Below, piece after piece: positions 23,710 through 31,802 of a stretch of DNA of 51,361 bases. A program made the translations under genes and the position numbers. The notes under the pieces are model-generated. The model worked only from the letters and a program-made list of their open reading frames with translations. It searched no databases and was not told the DNA's origin. How positions within the stretch are numbered: position 1 is the stretch's first letter; each line of letters opens with the position of its first letter. The stretch is from the NCBI GenBank assembly GCA_014879835.1, contig JACSRJ010000156.1, positions 1 through 51,361 on the forward strand, read 5' to 3'. Origin of the DNA: Anaerolinea sp. GTDB taxonomy: Bacteria > Chloroflexota > Anaerolineae > Aggregatilineales > UBA2796.

Positions 23710-25503
23710 TTGGCGAAGAGCGAGTTCACCGTACCCGGCGCATACCAGTATGATCAGCGGGGTCCCGTTCGCTGGATCATCTCACATGTAATGCGCTACC
23801 GCCTTTTCTTCTTTTTGATGGTGCTCTTGTATATCTGTTCGTTCACTGTCTACACTGGCGCTCAATCCATGATTGGTCAGGCGGTGCAGGCAGCGATGTC
23901 ACCTGATGGTGCAGCAGCAGTGGCGCGGGTGGCACTCACAATCCTGATCATGCTGGTCTTGGATGGTTGTATCTTTCTGGTAGGGGCGCTCTCAGTTGAG
24001 ACTATTGCGCAGCGTCTCGAGGCAGACTCCCGCGAGGAACTCTATCGGAGTTTGTTAGGCAAAAGTCAGACCTTTCACAATCGGCAGCGGGTGGGCGACA
24101 TCATGGCCCGTGCCACCGACGATGTGACTCAGTTGAATGGGATGATGAATCCGGGAGTCTCGATCTCGATTGAGACTATCTTGGGCATTATTGTGCCCAT
24201 GGTCTACATTGCCGCCCTAAAACCAGCGCTTCTGGCAATCCCAATCCTGTTTGTGATCACCTACATTATCTCGGTGATCCGCTACACAGCCCGCCTTGAT
24301 CCGGTGCTGCGGCGTCAGCGCGAGCAGTTTGGCAAGATCAATACTGATCTTGAGGAAGCGATCAGTGGCATCGAGATCGTCAAGGCGAGCAGTCAGGAAG
24401 ACTTCGAACTTCGTAAGTTCCGTAACGGGGCGCGCCTGTTTCGTGACTTGTTTGTTCGTCAGGGATACATCGAGGCGCGCTATCTGCCTCTGCTGCTGTA
24501 TGCTTTCACCTTTGGTTTATGCTTCTTACACGCCCTCAGCTTCCATCAGCGGGGTGAAATGAGCATTGCTGAGGTGATTTCGTACATGGGAATCGTGGGG
24601 GTGCTGCGCTGGCCAACCTTCGCTTCAATCTTCACCATTACCCTTGTGCGCAGCGGGATCGCTGGGGCACGGCGCATCCTTGAGATCATCAACACTGAGA
24701 CCGAACTAGACGAGAACGCAGGTGGACACAAGGCCGAGATCAAAGGTGACATTCATTTTGAGAACGTGACCTTTCATCACGACTACACCCGGGCCCTAGA
24801 GAAGGTCAACTTGCATATCAAGGCGGGGCAAACAGTCGCAATTGTGGGGCAAACAGGGTCGGGCAAAAGCACCCTTAGCAGCTTGATCAACCGCACCTAT
24901 GACGCTACATATGGGACTGTCTATGTTGACGGGGTGGATGTTAAAAAGTGGGACATGAACGCCCTTCGTTCCCAAATATCCAAGATCGAACAGGATGTGT
25001 TCCTCTTTTCTCGCACCGTCGCGGAGAACATCGCTTTTGGGCTGCCTGATGCCACTCAAGAGCAGATCGAACAAGCGGCCAAAGAGGCTCAGGCGCACGA
25101 GTTCATCATGTCCTTCAAGGACGGTTACAAGACCTTGATCGGCGAGCGTGGGGTGATGCTCTCTGGGGGGCAGCGGCAGCGCCTCGCTTTGGCCCGGGCC
25201 TTTTTGAGTAACCCCCGCATTTTGATCTTGGATGATTCGACCAGTGCCATTGACAGCGCCACGGAGGACGAGATTCAGAAGGCGATTCGGCGTGCAGGCA
25301 AAGGGCGCACCACCCTGCTCATCACCCACCGCCTCTCCCAGATACGATGGGCCGACCTGATCGTGGTCATCGACCGGGGCAAGATCGCCGCACAAGGGAC
25401 TCACGAGGAACTGCTGAGTCGTTCGCCTCACTATCGGCGTATCTTCGCACGGTATGAGATCGAACTGCCGCCGCTGGAAGTGGTCGAGGAGGCTCAGGCA
25501 TGA
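23710..25503 (+). CDS. ABC exporter half-transporter with degenerate Walker B (subunit 1)
   Basis: A 597-residue type IV ABC exporter: six helices in the first 330 residues, then a nucleotide-binding domain. Walker A is GQTGSGKST (Lys386) and the signature is canonical LSGGQ. Walker B is ILILDDSTSAID, where the catalytic Glu is replaced by Asp509. The H-loop is ITHRLSQ. This asymmetry is typical of the non-hydrolysing side in heterodimers such as TM287/288 and BmrCD. The start TTG at 23710 (AKSEFTVPG) was chosen because earlier ATGs overlap the promoter. The partner gene is at 25836. Substrate is unknown; drugs or lipids are common for the family. Confidence 0.92.
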   Translation: MAKSEFTVPGAYQYDQRGPVRWIISHVMRYRLFFFLMVLLYICSFTVYTGAQSMIGQAVQAAMSPDGAAAVARVALTILIMLVLDGCIFLVGALSVETIAQRLEADSREELYRSLLGKSQTFHNRQRVGDIMARATDDVTQLNGMMNPGVSISIETILGIIVPMVYIAALKPALLAIPILFVITYIISVIRYTARLDPVLRRQREQFGKINTDLEEAISGIEIVKASSQEDFELRKFRNGARLFRDLFVRQGYIEARYLPLLLYAFTFGLCFLHALSFHQRGEMSIAEVISYMGIVGVLRWPTFASIFTITLVRSGIAGARRILEIINTETELDENAGGHKAEIKGDIHFENVTFHHDYTRALEKVNLHIKAGQTVAIVGQTGSGKSTLSSLINRTYDATYGTVYVDGVDVKKWDMNALRSQISKIEQDVFLFSRTVAENIAFGLPDATQEQIEQAAKEAQAHEFIMSFKDGYKTLIGERGVMLSGGQRQRLALARAFLSNPRILILDDSTSAIDSATEDEIQKAIRRAGKGRTTLLITHRLSQIRWADLIVVIDRGKIAAQGTHEELLSRSPHYRRIFARYEIELPPLEVVEEAQA

Positions 25504-25820
25504 GCCAAGCCCGATCAGCGGAGCCGCTTTCGTCCCTGATGAACATTGGCCCCCGTTCTGAAGCCCTGCTTCGGGCGGTGGGCATCAACAGTGCCCAGAA
25601 GCTGCGTGAGGTGGGTGCGGTCGAGGCCTATCTACGTGTGCTGGGAGCAGGTTATCCGCCTCATCTGATGCTCTTGTACGCCTTCTATGGGGCGATTCAC
25701 CATATCAACTGTTTGCACCTCCCTCAGGAGGACAAAGATCGTCTCAAAGCTGCCGTTACCCCGGCGGGGGCGGCGAAAGTTAGAACTCGAACGCGGCCAC
25801 GCAAGCCAGCCGTTACCTGA
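25500..25820 (+). CDS. TfoX C-terminal-domain-like helix-hairpin-helix protein
   Basis: A 106-residue protein. Its core, LMNIGPRSEALLRAVGINSAQ followed by KLREVGAVEAYLRVLGAGY, matches the TfoX/Sxy C-terminal domain, a helix-hairpin-helix unit. The tail is basic (RTRTRPRKP) and could bind nucleic acid. The ATG overlaps the stop of the first half-transporter (ATGA), and the second half starts 15 bases after its end, so it is embedded in the exporter operon. TfoX domains are associated with competence regulation, but here the domain stands alone and its role with an ABC exporter is not known. Confidence 0.75.
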   Translation: MSQARSAEPLSSLMNIGPRSEALLRAVGINSAQKLREVGAVEAYLRVLGAGYPPHLMLLYAFYGAIHHINCLHLPQEDKDRLKAAVTPAGAAKVRTRTRPRKPAVT

Positions 25821-25835
25821 AGGAGCGCTCTGGTT

Positions 25836-27653
25836 ATGGGTTTCTTGATGGATGGACTCGACGCCGAGGGTTATGATCGCAAGTATGCCGATGGTGATCT
25901 AGTACGGCGGATCATTCGATATTTCAAACCACAGTCCCAAAAGATGACCATTGTAGGCGTGTTGGTGCTCCTGAGTTCGCTCAGTTCGACCGCACTTCCA
26001 GTGGTGATCTCGCGGGGTCTAGATGCGATTCAAGCGGACCCCCGCGATGCGATCATCGTGACGGTCGCAGTTCTTGCAGTTGGGGTGGGTGTACTCGGAT
26101 GGCTCTTTAACTTTGTGCGTCGCTGGTATTCCTCACAAGCCATTGGGGATGTGGTGCTGAAGCTCCGTGAGGATGCATTTGAGGCCGTGCTGCGGCGCGA
26201 TCTCTCGTTCTTTGACGCTTATCCCTCCGGCAAGATCGTCAGCCGGGTGACCTCCGACACCCACGCCTTTTCTCAGGTGGTCAATCTGGTGATGGAACTG
26301 GTCAGCCAAATCCTGCTGGTGGGACTGCTGCTTATCTATCTCACGTTGGTGGATGCGCAGTTGACTTTGGTCTTGATCTTGATGATCCCGGTGATTATGG
26401 GGGTGGCGCTGGCGTTTCGCAAGATTGCCCGGGTCACCGTGACTCAGTCGCGCCGTGCCCGTGCTGAAGTGTCGGCACTCATTCAAGAAAGTGTGGCGGG
26501 GATCGGGGTGGCCAAAACTTTCCGTCAGGAAACGTCCATGTACGGAGACTTTCTGGGGCTGAACCGCCGCTCGTTTCGGATCAACCTCCGCACTGGTTAT
26601 GTATTCACTGGCATCTTCCCGATCCTCAATGTCCTCGCGGGTATCGGAACTGCCGGGCTGGTCTTTTTTGGGGGACGCGGTTTGGTCTTTGGCACGCTCA
26701 CCGCGGGGGACTATTTCCTGTTCATTCAGGGAATGCTGATGTTCTGGTTCCCCTTGACCAGCATCGCCTCGTTTTGGAGTCAGTTCCAGTTGGGCTTAGC
26801 CGCGGGTGAGCGGGTGTTTTCGCTCATCGATGATGATCCCAAAGTGCGTCAGACGGGCAGCACCGTCCTCAAGACCATCAAAGGGGCGATCACCTTTGAG
26901 AACCTGAGCTTCCGCTACACCGACAAAGAACAGGTTCTGGATAATTTCTCCCTACGCATCAACGCGGGTGAGTCGGTGGCCCTCGTGGGGCATACCGGCG
27001 CGGGCAAGTCCAGTATCGGCAAGTTGATCGCCCGCTTTTATGAGTTTCAGTCTGGGCGCATCCTGATCGATGGAGTGGACATCCGCAGTCTTGACCTTCA
27101 AGCGTTCCGTCGGCATTTGGGGGTCGTCACCCAGACACCGTTCCTCTTTGATGGGACGGTTGCGGACAACATCCGCTATGGCCGACGGGAAGCGACCGAT
27201 GCCGAAGTTGAACGGGCAGCGCGTCAGATCGCCAATGGTGACTGGCTCGATACCCTCCCGGCGGGGTTAGAAACGACCGTTGGGGAACGCGGTTCGTCAC
27301 TCTCGATGGGGCAGCGGCAGTTGGTTGCGCTGGCCCGCATCATGCTTCAAAACCCTTCGATCATCATCCTTGATGAAGCCACCGCCAGCGTTGATCCGAT
27401 GACTGAGGCCCTCATCCAAGAAGGGTTGGATGCAGTCCTGAAAGGACGCACTTCGATTGTGATCGCGCACCGTCTCTCTACGATCCGCAACGTGGATCGG
27501 ATCATCGTCCTGAAGCAGGGTCAGATCATTGAGGAAGGCAGCCACGACAGCCTTATGGCAAATGGTGGGCACTACGCCGAACTATATAACACCTACTTCC
27601 GTCACCAGTCAATCCAGTACATTGAAGCCTCCAAGTATCTGCTAGAGGAGTAA
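25836..27653 (+). CDS. ABC exporter half-transporter with intact Walker B (subunit 2)
   Basis: A 605-residue exporter half with six membrane helices and a nucleotide-binding domain. Walker A is GHTGAGKSS, Walker B is IIILDEATASVD with catalytic Glu514, and the H-loop is IAHRLST. The signature is LSMGQ (489-493) instead of LSGGQ. Paired with subunit 1, one ATP site would be complete (this Walker A/B with the LSGGQ of subunit 1) and the other doubly degenerate (Asp509 facing LSMGQ). This complementary pattern strongly supports an obligate heterodimer. AAGGAGC precedes the ATG. A strong terminator follows at 27708. Confidence 0.92.
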   Translation: MGFLMDGLDAEGYDRKYADGDLVRRIIRYFKPQSQKMTIVGVLVLLSSLSSTALPVVISRGLDAIQADPRDAIIVTVAVLAVGVGVLGWLFNFVRRWYSSQAIGDVVLKLREDAFEAVLRRDLSFFDAYPSGKIVSRVTSDTHAFSQVVNLVMELVSQILLVGLLLIYLTLVDAQLTLVLILMIPVIMGVALAFRKIARVTVTQSRRARAEVSALIQESVAGIGVAKTFRQETSMYGDFLGLNRRSFRINLRTGYVFTGIFPILNVLAGIGTAGLVFFGGRGLVFGTLTAGDYFLFIQGMLMFWFPLTSIASFWSQFQLGLAAGERVFSLIDDDPKVRQTGSTVLKTIKGAITFENLSFRYTDKEQVLDNFSLRINAGESVALVGHTGAGKSSIGKLIARFYEFQSGRILIDGVDIRSLDLQAFRRHLGVVTQTPFLFDGTVADNIRYGRREATDAEVERAARQIANGDWLDTLPAGLETTVGERGSSLSMGQRQLVALARIMLQNPSIIILDEATASVDPMTEALIQEGLDAVLKGRTSIVIAHRLSTIRNVDRIIVLKQGQIIEEGSHDSLMANGGHYAELYNTYFRHQSIQYIEASKYLLEE

Positions 27654-27707
27654 CCCCTCATCGGGGAGCTTTGCCCCTGATGTCCTACAATACCAGCGAA
27701 CTGGTAA

Positions 27708-27737
27708 GGGCAGCCCCACAAGGCTGCCCGTTTTTTT
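27708..27737 (+). terminator. Intrinsic terminator after the exporter operon
   Basis: GGGCAGCC (27708-27715) pairs perfectly with GGCTGCCC (27722-27729), followed by G and seven T residues (27731-27737). Confidence 0.9.
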
Positions 27738-28090
27738 GCTTGCTCGGCGCGAAAAGTGGGGTTCGATCAGCATGAATCGGGCAATCAAGTGGGTAATGCC
27801 TAGACTCCTCACACGATTTCCTCGGTTTGTCACCTCTCCTTGTGCTGCCATGACTGAGTCACAACCTTCAGTGCGAAGTTAAATAGGTATTCTCGATCAA
27901 TCTGCTGAAGGCTGTTTTCTCTACCTTTTGCCCGCTCAACAATTGGGGCAAACAGTCACACAGTCATCAAAATCAATCACAATTTGAGCATGACAACCCG
28001 CGCCCTTTTAGGTGATCTTTCTTACTGTGAGGGTGAGTCTACCTCACCTATGATCTAGGGTGAATCACAGCACAAAAAAGAGGGCTTTTT
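27738..28090 (+). promoter_or_regulatory. Intergenic control region before the kor operon
   Basis: There is no gene in these 353 bases. Near the downstream end an inverted repeat, GGTGAG-N5-CTCACC (28032-28048), directly abuts a -10-like TATGAT (28049-28054). A repressor bound there would block the promoter. No convincing -35 is visible at normal spacing, so an activator may be needed. A minus-strand open frame here (27642-27851) overlaps the terminator and was rejected. Confidence 0.4.
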
Positions 28091-28345
28091 ATGACCAGAG
28101 GTACAATAATTATTGATCAGGAGCGTTGTAAGGGCTGTGGACTTTGCCCTATCATGTGTCCGCAAGGGGTCATTGCCCTGAACGAGAAGATTTTGAACAG
28201 CCATGGTTATCATCCTGCCGCCCTCGTAGACCCGGAAGGTGCATGTACTGGCTGTGCCGTATGTGCCTTGATCTGCCCGGATGTGTGCATCACGGTCTAC
28301 CGTGAAGCCAAAGTGGGTAATAAAAATGACCAAAGAACTGCTTAA
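28091..28345 (+). CDS. korD: 2-oxoacid:ferredoxin oxidoreductase delta (ferredoxin) subunit
   Basis: An 84-residue two-cluster ferredoxin subunit with [12 protein letters not shown] and [12 protein letters not shown], the pattern of KorD/VorD/PorD. It carries electrons from the oxidoreductase core to soluble ferredoxin. The gene overlaps korA by 20 bases. An AGAGGGC stretch precedes the ATG at acceptable distance. The order D-A-B-C is standard for these four-subunit enzymes. Confidence 0.9.
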   Translation: MTRGTIIIDQERCKGCGLCPIMCPQGVIALNEKILNSHGYHPAALVDPEGACTGCAVCALICPDVCITVYREAKVGNKNDQRTA

Positions 28346-29402
28346 AGGAAATGTTGCCATTGCGGAAGCCGCCCTTCGCGCTGGCTTGGAAGCCTACTTC
28401 GGTTACCCCATTACGCCGCAAACGGAACTTTTAGAGCATCTCTCCAAAAGAATGGTGGAATTAGGGCGAGTCTTTTTACAGGCGGAAAGTGAAGTTGCCG
28501 CAATCAACATGGTCTACGGTGCAGCCTGTTCTGGGGTGCGCACCATGACATCCTCTTCCAGTCCCGGATTCAGTTTGATGCAGGAAGGACTGTCTTATAT
28601 TGCAGGTTCTGATCTGCCCTGCGTAGTGGTCGATGTGATGCGCGGTGGTCCCGGGCTAGGCAACATCATGCCCTCTCAGGGGGATTATTTTCAGGTGACT
28701 CGCTCTGCGGGGCACGGTGATTTTCGCCCTATTGTGTTAGCGCCTGCCTCCGTTCAAGAAGCCATTGACTTCACAGTACTGGCCTTTGATCTTGCGGACA
28801 AGTACCGCCATCTGGTGGTGATTGCTGCTGATGGGCTGATCGGGCAAATGATGGAACCCGCCGAACTCCCCGAAATGCGCCCTTCATCCCGCAGTGCGCC
28901 CGACTATGCCTTGACAGGCGCAAAAGGCCGCCCTCCGCGTGCGATCACATCGCTGCACATGGCCGCTGAAGAAGAGGAAGCCTTTAACATCAAAATTCAG
29001 CAGCGCCTTGGGGTGATCCGCAGCCTTGAACAGCGTTGGTTTGAATATAAAGTAGATGACGCGCTGCTTCTGGTCATCGGCTATGGGACGGCGGGGCGTA
29101 TCGCCTATACTGCTGTTGAGTCCGCCCGTAGCAAAGGGCTAAAAGTAGGGTTGCTTCGTCCCCAGACCCTTTATCCCTTCCCTGAAGATCGTATCTCAGA
29201 GCTTGCCGACCAGATCGAAGGGGTGTTGGTGGTGGAGATGAACGCCGGACAAATGGTGGAGGATGTCCGCCTAGCCGTCGGAGGACAGGCCCCCATCAGT
29301 TTCTATGGACGGATGGGCGGAGTTGTGCCTATGCCCGATGAAGTCTTATCCAACATTGAAGCGGCCTATGAGCGCATTTCGGCGCGGTATCTGGTGGAGT
29401 GA
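28326..29402 (+). CDS. korA: 2-oxoacid:ferredoxin oxidoreductase alpha subunit
   Basis: A 358-residue subunit holding the pyrimidine-binding part of the thiamine-diphosphate fold. [27 protein letters not shown] and [18 protein letters not shown] are the family hallmarks. The C-terminal domain ([12 protein letters not shown] and [14 protein letters not shown]) binds in the alpha/beta core. It decarboxylates a 2-oxoacid, most likely 2-oxoglutarate, to an acyl-CoA while reducing ferredoxin, or runs in reverse. Branched-chain (Vor) specificity cannot be excluded. The start at 28326 (MTKELLKGN) removes 15 codons that overlap korD. Confidence 0.88.
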   Translation: MTKELLKGNVAIAEAALRAGLEAYFGYPITPQTELLEHLSKRMVELGRVFLQAESEVAAINMVYGAACSGVRTMTSSSSPGFSLMQEGLSYIAGSDLPCVVVDVMRGGPGLGNIMPSQGDYFQVTRSAGHGDFRPIVLAPASVQEAIDFTVLAFDLADKYRHLVVIAADGLIGQMMEPAELPEMRPSSRSAPDYALTGAKGRPPRAITSLHMAAEEEEAFNIKIQQRLGVIRSLEQRWFEYKVDDALLLVIGYGTAGRIAYTAVESARSKGLKVGLLRPQTLYPFPEDRISELADQIEGVLVVEMNAGQMVEDVRLAVGGQAPISFYGRMGGVVPMPDEVLSNIEAAYERISARYLVE

Positions 29403-29415
29403 GGAGGTAGGCAAG

Positions 29416-30207
29416 ATGGATTCCAAAGATTCACTGGTGTGCGGCATTGAGGGCATGGAACTGGTTTACGGACGTCCCCAATCGCTCACCGAGATGCATA
29501 CCCACTACTGCCCCGGATGTACACACGGGATCGCCCATCGTTTGGTGGCAGAAGCCCTTGACGAACTAGGGCTGCGCGAGCAGACGATTCTGGTTGCGCC
29601 CGTGGGCTGTTCAGTGTTCATTTATGAATACATCAATGCTGACTCATGTGAAGCGCCACATGGACGCGCCCCAGCCATGGCGACCGGGATCAAACGCACT
29701 CAACCCAATAAAACGGTGATCACTTATCAGGGGGATGGTGATCTGGTTTCCATTGGAGCCAGCGAAATCTTCCATGCCGCGGCGCGGGGTGAACATATCA
29801 CCGTATTTTTTGTGAACAACGCGATCTATGGCATGACTGGAGGGCAGATGGCCCCGACCTCACTGCCCGGCCAGCACACCTCGTCTTCACTGGATGGACG
29901 CAGCACCGAACGTACAGGATTCCCTATCCGGATGAGTGAAGTTCTGGCACAATTGGACGGCTCAGCATACATTGTGCGCCGTTCGCTCCATGACGTGACC
30001 AACATCCGCAAGGCCAAAAAGTCCATCCTGACCGCGCTCAAGGTTCAACAGGCAGGGTTGGGATTTTCGATGGTTGAACTGCTTTCTACCTGCCCCACCA
30101 ACTGGGGAATCTCACCTGAACAGGCACTCACTTGGGTAAAGGACAATATGCTGCCCTTCTACCCCGTTGGTGATTACAAGGTCACGGAAGCAGTTAAAGG
30201 ACTGTGA
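29416..30207 (+). CDS. korB: 2-oxoacid:ferredoxin oxidoreductase beta subunit
   Basis: A 263-residue thiamine-diphosphate-binding subunit. HYCPGCTHGIAHRL supplies cysteines for the proximal cluster region, and GDGDLVSIGASEIFHAA with VFFVNNAIYGMTGGQMAPT is the ThDP/Mg site with its GDGD motif. GAGGAGG lies a few bases before the ATG at 29416. It ends 28 bases before a Ddn-like gene that separates it from korC. Confidence 0.9.
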   Translation: MDSKDSLVCGIEGMELVYGRPQSLTEMHTHYCPGCTHGIAHRLVAEALDELGLREQTILVAPVGCSVFIYEYINADSCEAPHGRAPAMATGIKRTQPNKTVITYQGDGDLVSIGASEIFHAAARGEHITVFFVNNAIYGMTGGQMAPTSLPGQHTSSSLDGRSTERTGFPIRMSEVLAQLDGSAYIVRRSLHDVTNIRKAKKSILTALKVQQAGLGFSMVELLSTCPTNWGISPEQALTWVKDNMLPFYPVGDYKVTEAVKGL

Positions 30208-30235
30208 TGAACATACATGAGCCGGTGAGGTGGCC

Positions 30236-30622
30236 ATGGATTTCCTAAATCGGGGTGTAAATCCCGTTGTAAAATGGCTGCTGCGCTCTCCGCTGCATTT
30301 TTTGCTCAGTGCGCGCCTGCTGTTAATCACGGTACACGGGCGTAAAAGCGGCAAACTCTACACCTTCCCGGTTGAGTACAGCCGGGTAGGGCCAAAAGTG
30401 ATGATCATCACCTTCGCCAACCGCCAATGGTGGCGTAATCTCATCAATGGCGCTGAAGTGACCTTGCACCTTCGGGGTAAAAGCCTTAGGGGGCAGGCAA
30501 GGGTAAAGCGGGAAAGTGCCGAAGTGTCCCAGATCGTAAATAGTCTCTTTTCTTGGATGAAGCCGGAACGGGCTGCAAAGTTTGCTGCCGGCAAAGTTGC
30601 TGTTGAAATAGATTTGGTGTAA
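30236..30622 (+). CDS. Ddn-like (deazaflavin-dependent nitroreductase family) protein
   Basis: A 128-residue protein of the split-barrel Ddn family (formerly DUF385). LITVHGRKSGKLYTFPVEY, TFANRQWWRNLINGAEVTLHLRGK and a C-terminal VAVEIDLV follow the family order. Members bind F420 or act as quinone or nitro reductases; many have unassigned roles. The first 25 residues (VVKWLLRSPLHFLL) could lie on a membrane. ATG 30236 with GAGG six bases upstream is preferred to the GTG at 30230. It is inserted between korB and korC, an unusual place that suggests a linked redox role. Whether the organism makes F420 cannot be told here. Confidence 0.72.
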   Translation: MDFLNRGVNPVVKWLLRSPLHFLLSARLLLITVHGRKSGKLYTFPVEYSRVGPKVMIITFANRQWWRNLINGAEVTLHLRGKSLRGQARVKRESAEVSQIVNSLFSWMKPERAAKFAAGKVAVEIDLV

Positions 30623-30627
30623 CCCTT

Positions 30628-31191
30628 ATGACCAATATCATTCATGAGACCTTTGTTTTTGCAGGTTTTGGAGGGCAAGGGGTTATGTTTGCGGGTCAAA
30701 CCCTTGCCTACGCTGCAATGGGCGCAGGTCTTGAAGTCACTTGGATTCCCTCATATGGCCCTGAGATGCGAGGGGGAACCGCCAATTGTACGGTGGCGAT
30801 TAGCAGTAGACCCATTGGCTCACCCGTTGTTCGTCTACCCCGTGTAGGGGTGGTGTTTAATACGCCTTCTTATGAAAAATATGAACCGATCATCGAGATG
30901 TTTGGCATCTTGGCGCGGAATGCGTCGCTGGTCAAACTCCACTCAGAGCGCAAAGACATTACAGAACTGGCGATCCCCGCTCAGGAGATCGCCGAAGCGG
31001 TGGGTGACGCGAAACTGGCAAATGTGGTGATGCTGGGGGCGGTTCTTTCCGCCCGCCCAGTTATACCTCTCGAAGCAGTGCGACAGGCCCTGCAAGATCA
31101 CATCCCGGTGCATCGTCGTTCGATGCTCGACATGAACTATGAGGCCTTGAACCGAGGGACCATGTTCCAACCCACCGAAGTGGGGCGCTAA
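30628..31191 (+). CDS. korC: 2-oxoacid:ferredoxin oxidoreductase gamma subunit
   Basis: A 187-residue gamma subunit. VFAGFGGQGVMFAGQTLAYAA and WIPSYGPEMRGGTANCTV are diagnostic for KorC/PorC. It starts 5 bases after the Ddn-like gene, so it should be cotranscribed with korDAB. The four subunits form a complete enzyme. Specificity toward 2-oxoglutarate is inferred from overall similarity to KorABCD. Confidence 0.9.
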   Translation: MTNIIHETFVFAGFGGQGVMFAGQTLAYAAMGAGLEVTWIPSYGPEMRGGTANCTVAISSRPIGSPVVRLPRVGVVFNTPSYEKYEPIIEMFGILARNASLVKLHSERKDITELAIPAQEIAEAVGDAKLANVVMLGAVLSARPVIPLEAVRQALQDHIPVHRRSMLDMNYEALNRGTMFQPTEVGR

Positions 31192-31273
31192 TTGCGGCGT
31201 CTGTTGGCACCTTCAGACACTCACTGAGGTACAATGAAGTGGCGACCGAATCAAGATGGAGAAGGAATTGAAG

Positions 31274-31762
31274 ATGCAGCTTTCACTCGTCACCATCGAA
31301 AAACCGGAAACCATAAATTTCATTTTAGGGCAAAGCCACTTCATTAAAACTGTTGAGGACATTCACGAGACTCTGGTTAATCATGTGCCGGGGATCAGAT
31401 TTGGGTTGGCCTTTTGTGAAGCATCAGGCGCGTGCCTTGTTCGCTGGAGCGGCACTGATGATGCGATGATTGAATTGGCAAAACAGAATGCACTCGCCCT
31501 TTCCAGCGGTCATGCGTTCATCATTTTTCTGGCAGAAGGGTTCTACCCTATCAATATCTTAAACGCCGTCAAAAATGTGCCTGAAGTTGCCCGCATTTTC
31601 TGCGCTACTGCCAACCCGGTTCAGGTAATTGTGGCTGAATCGGATCAAGGACGGGGCATCATGGGAGTGATTGACGGCTTCAAGAGCAAGGGCATTGAAG
31701 ACGACGAAGGCATCAACTGGCGTAAGGGTTTCCTACGCCGGATCGGGTACAAACTCGGATAG
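31274..31762 (+). CDS. Adenosine-specific-kinase family protein
   Basis: A 162-residue protein matching the small archaeal/bacterial family annotated adenosine-specific kinase. VTIEKPETINFILGQSHFIKTVEDIHE at the start, then FGLAFCEASG, ALSSGHAFIIFL, VPEVARIFCATANPVQVIVAES and RGIMGVIDG are its conserved blocks. Biochemical evidence for the family is thin, so kinase activity is tentative. AAGGA lies eight bases before the ATG at 31274, which is preferred to 31256. A TACAAT -10-like box is at 31230-31235. The CoA-transferase follows after 40 bases. Confidence 0.8.
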   Translation: MQLSLVTIEKPETINFILGQSHFIKTVEDIHETLVNHVPGIRFGLAFCEASGACLVRWSGTDDAMIELAKQNALALSSGHAFIIFLAEGFYPINILNAVKNVPEVARIFCATANPVQVIVAESDQGRGIMGVIDGFKSKGIEDDEGINWRKGFLRRIGYKLG

Positions 31763-31802
31763 ACAAGCATACATCACAAGGATTAAGGAGCAGTCCAACT
31801 AC

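Noticed and set aside
27642-27851. 69-residue minus-strand ORF after the exporter operon
   Set aside because: It overlaps the exporter stop and the intrinsic terminator at 27708-27737 and has no recognisable domain.
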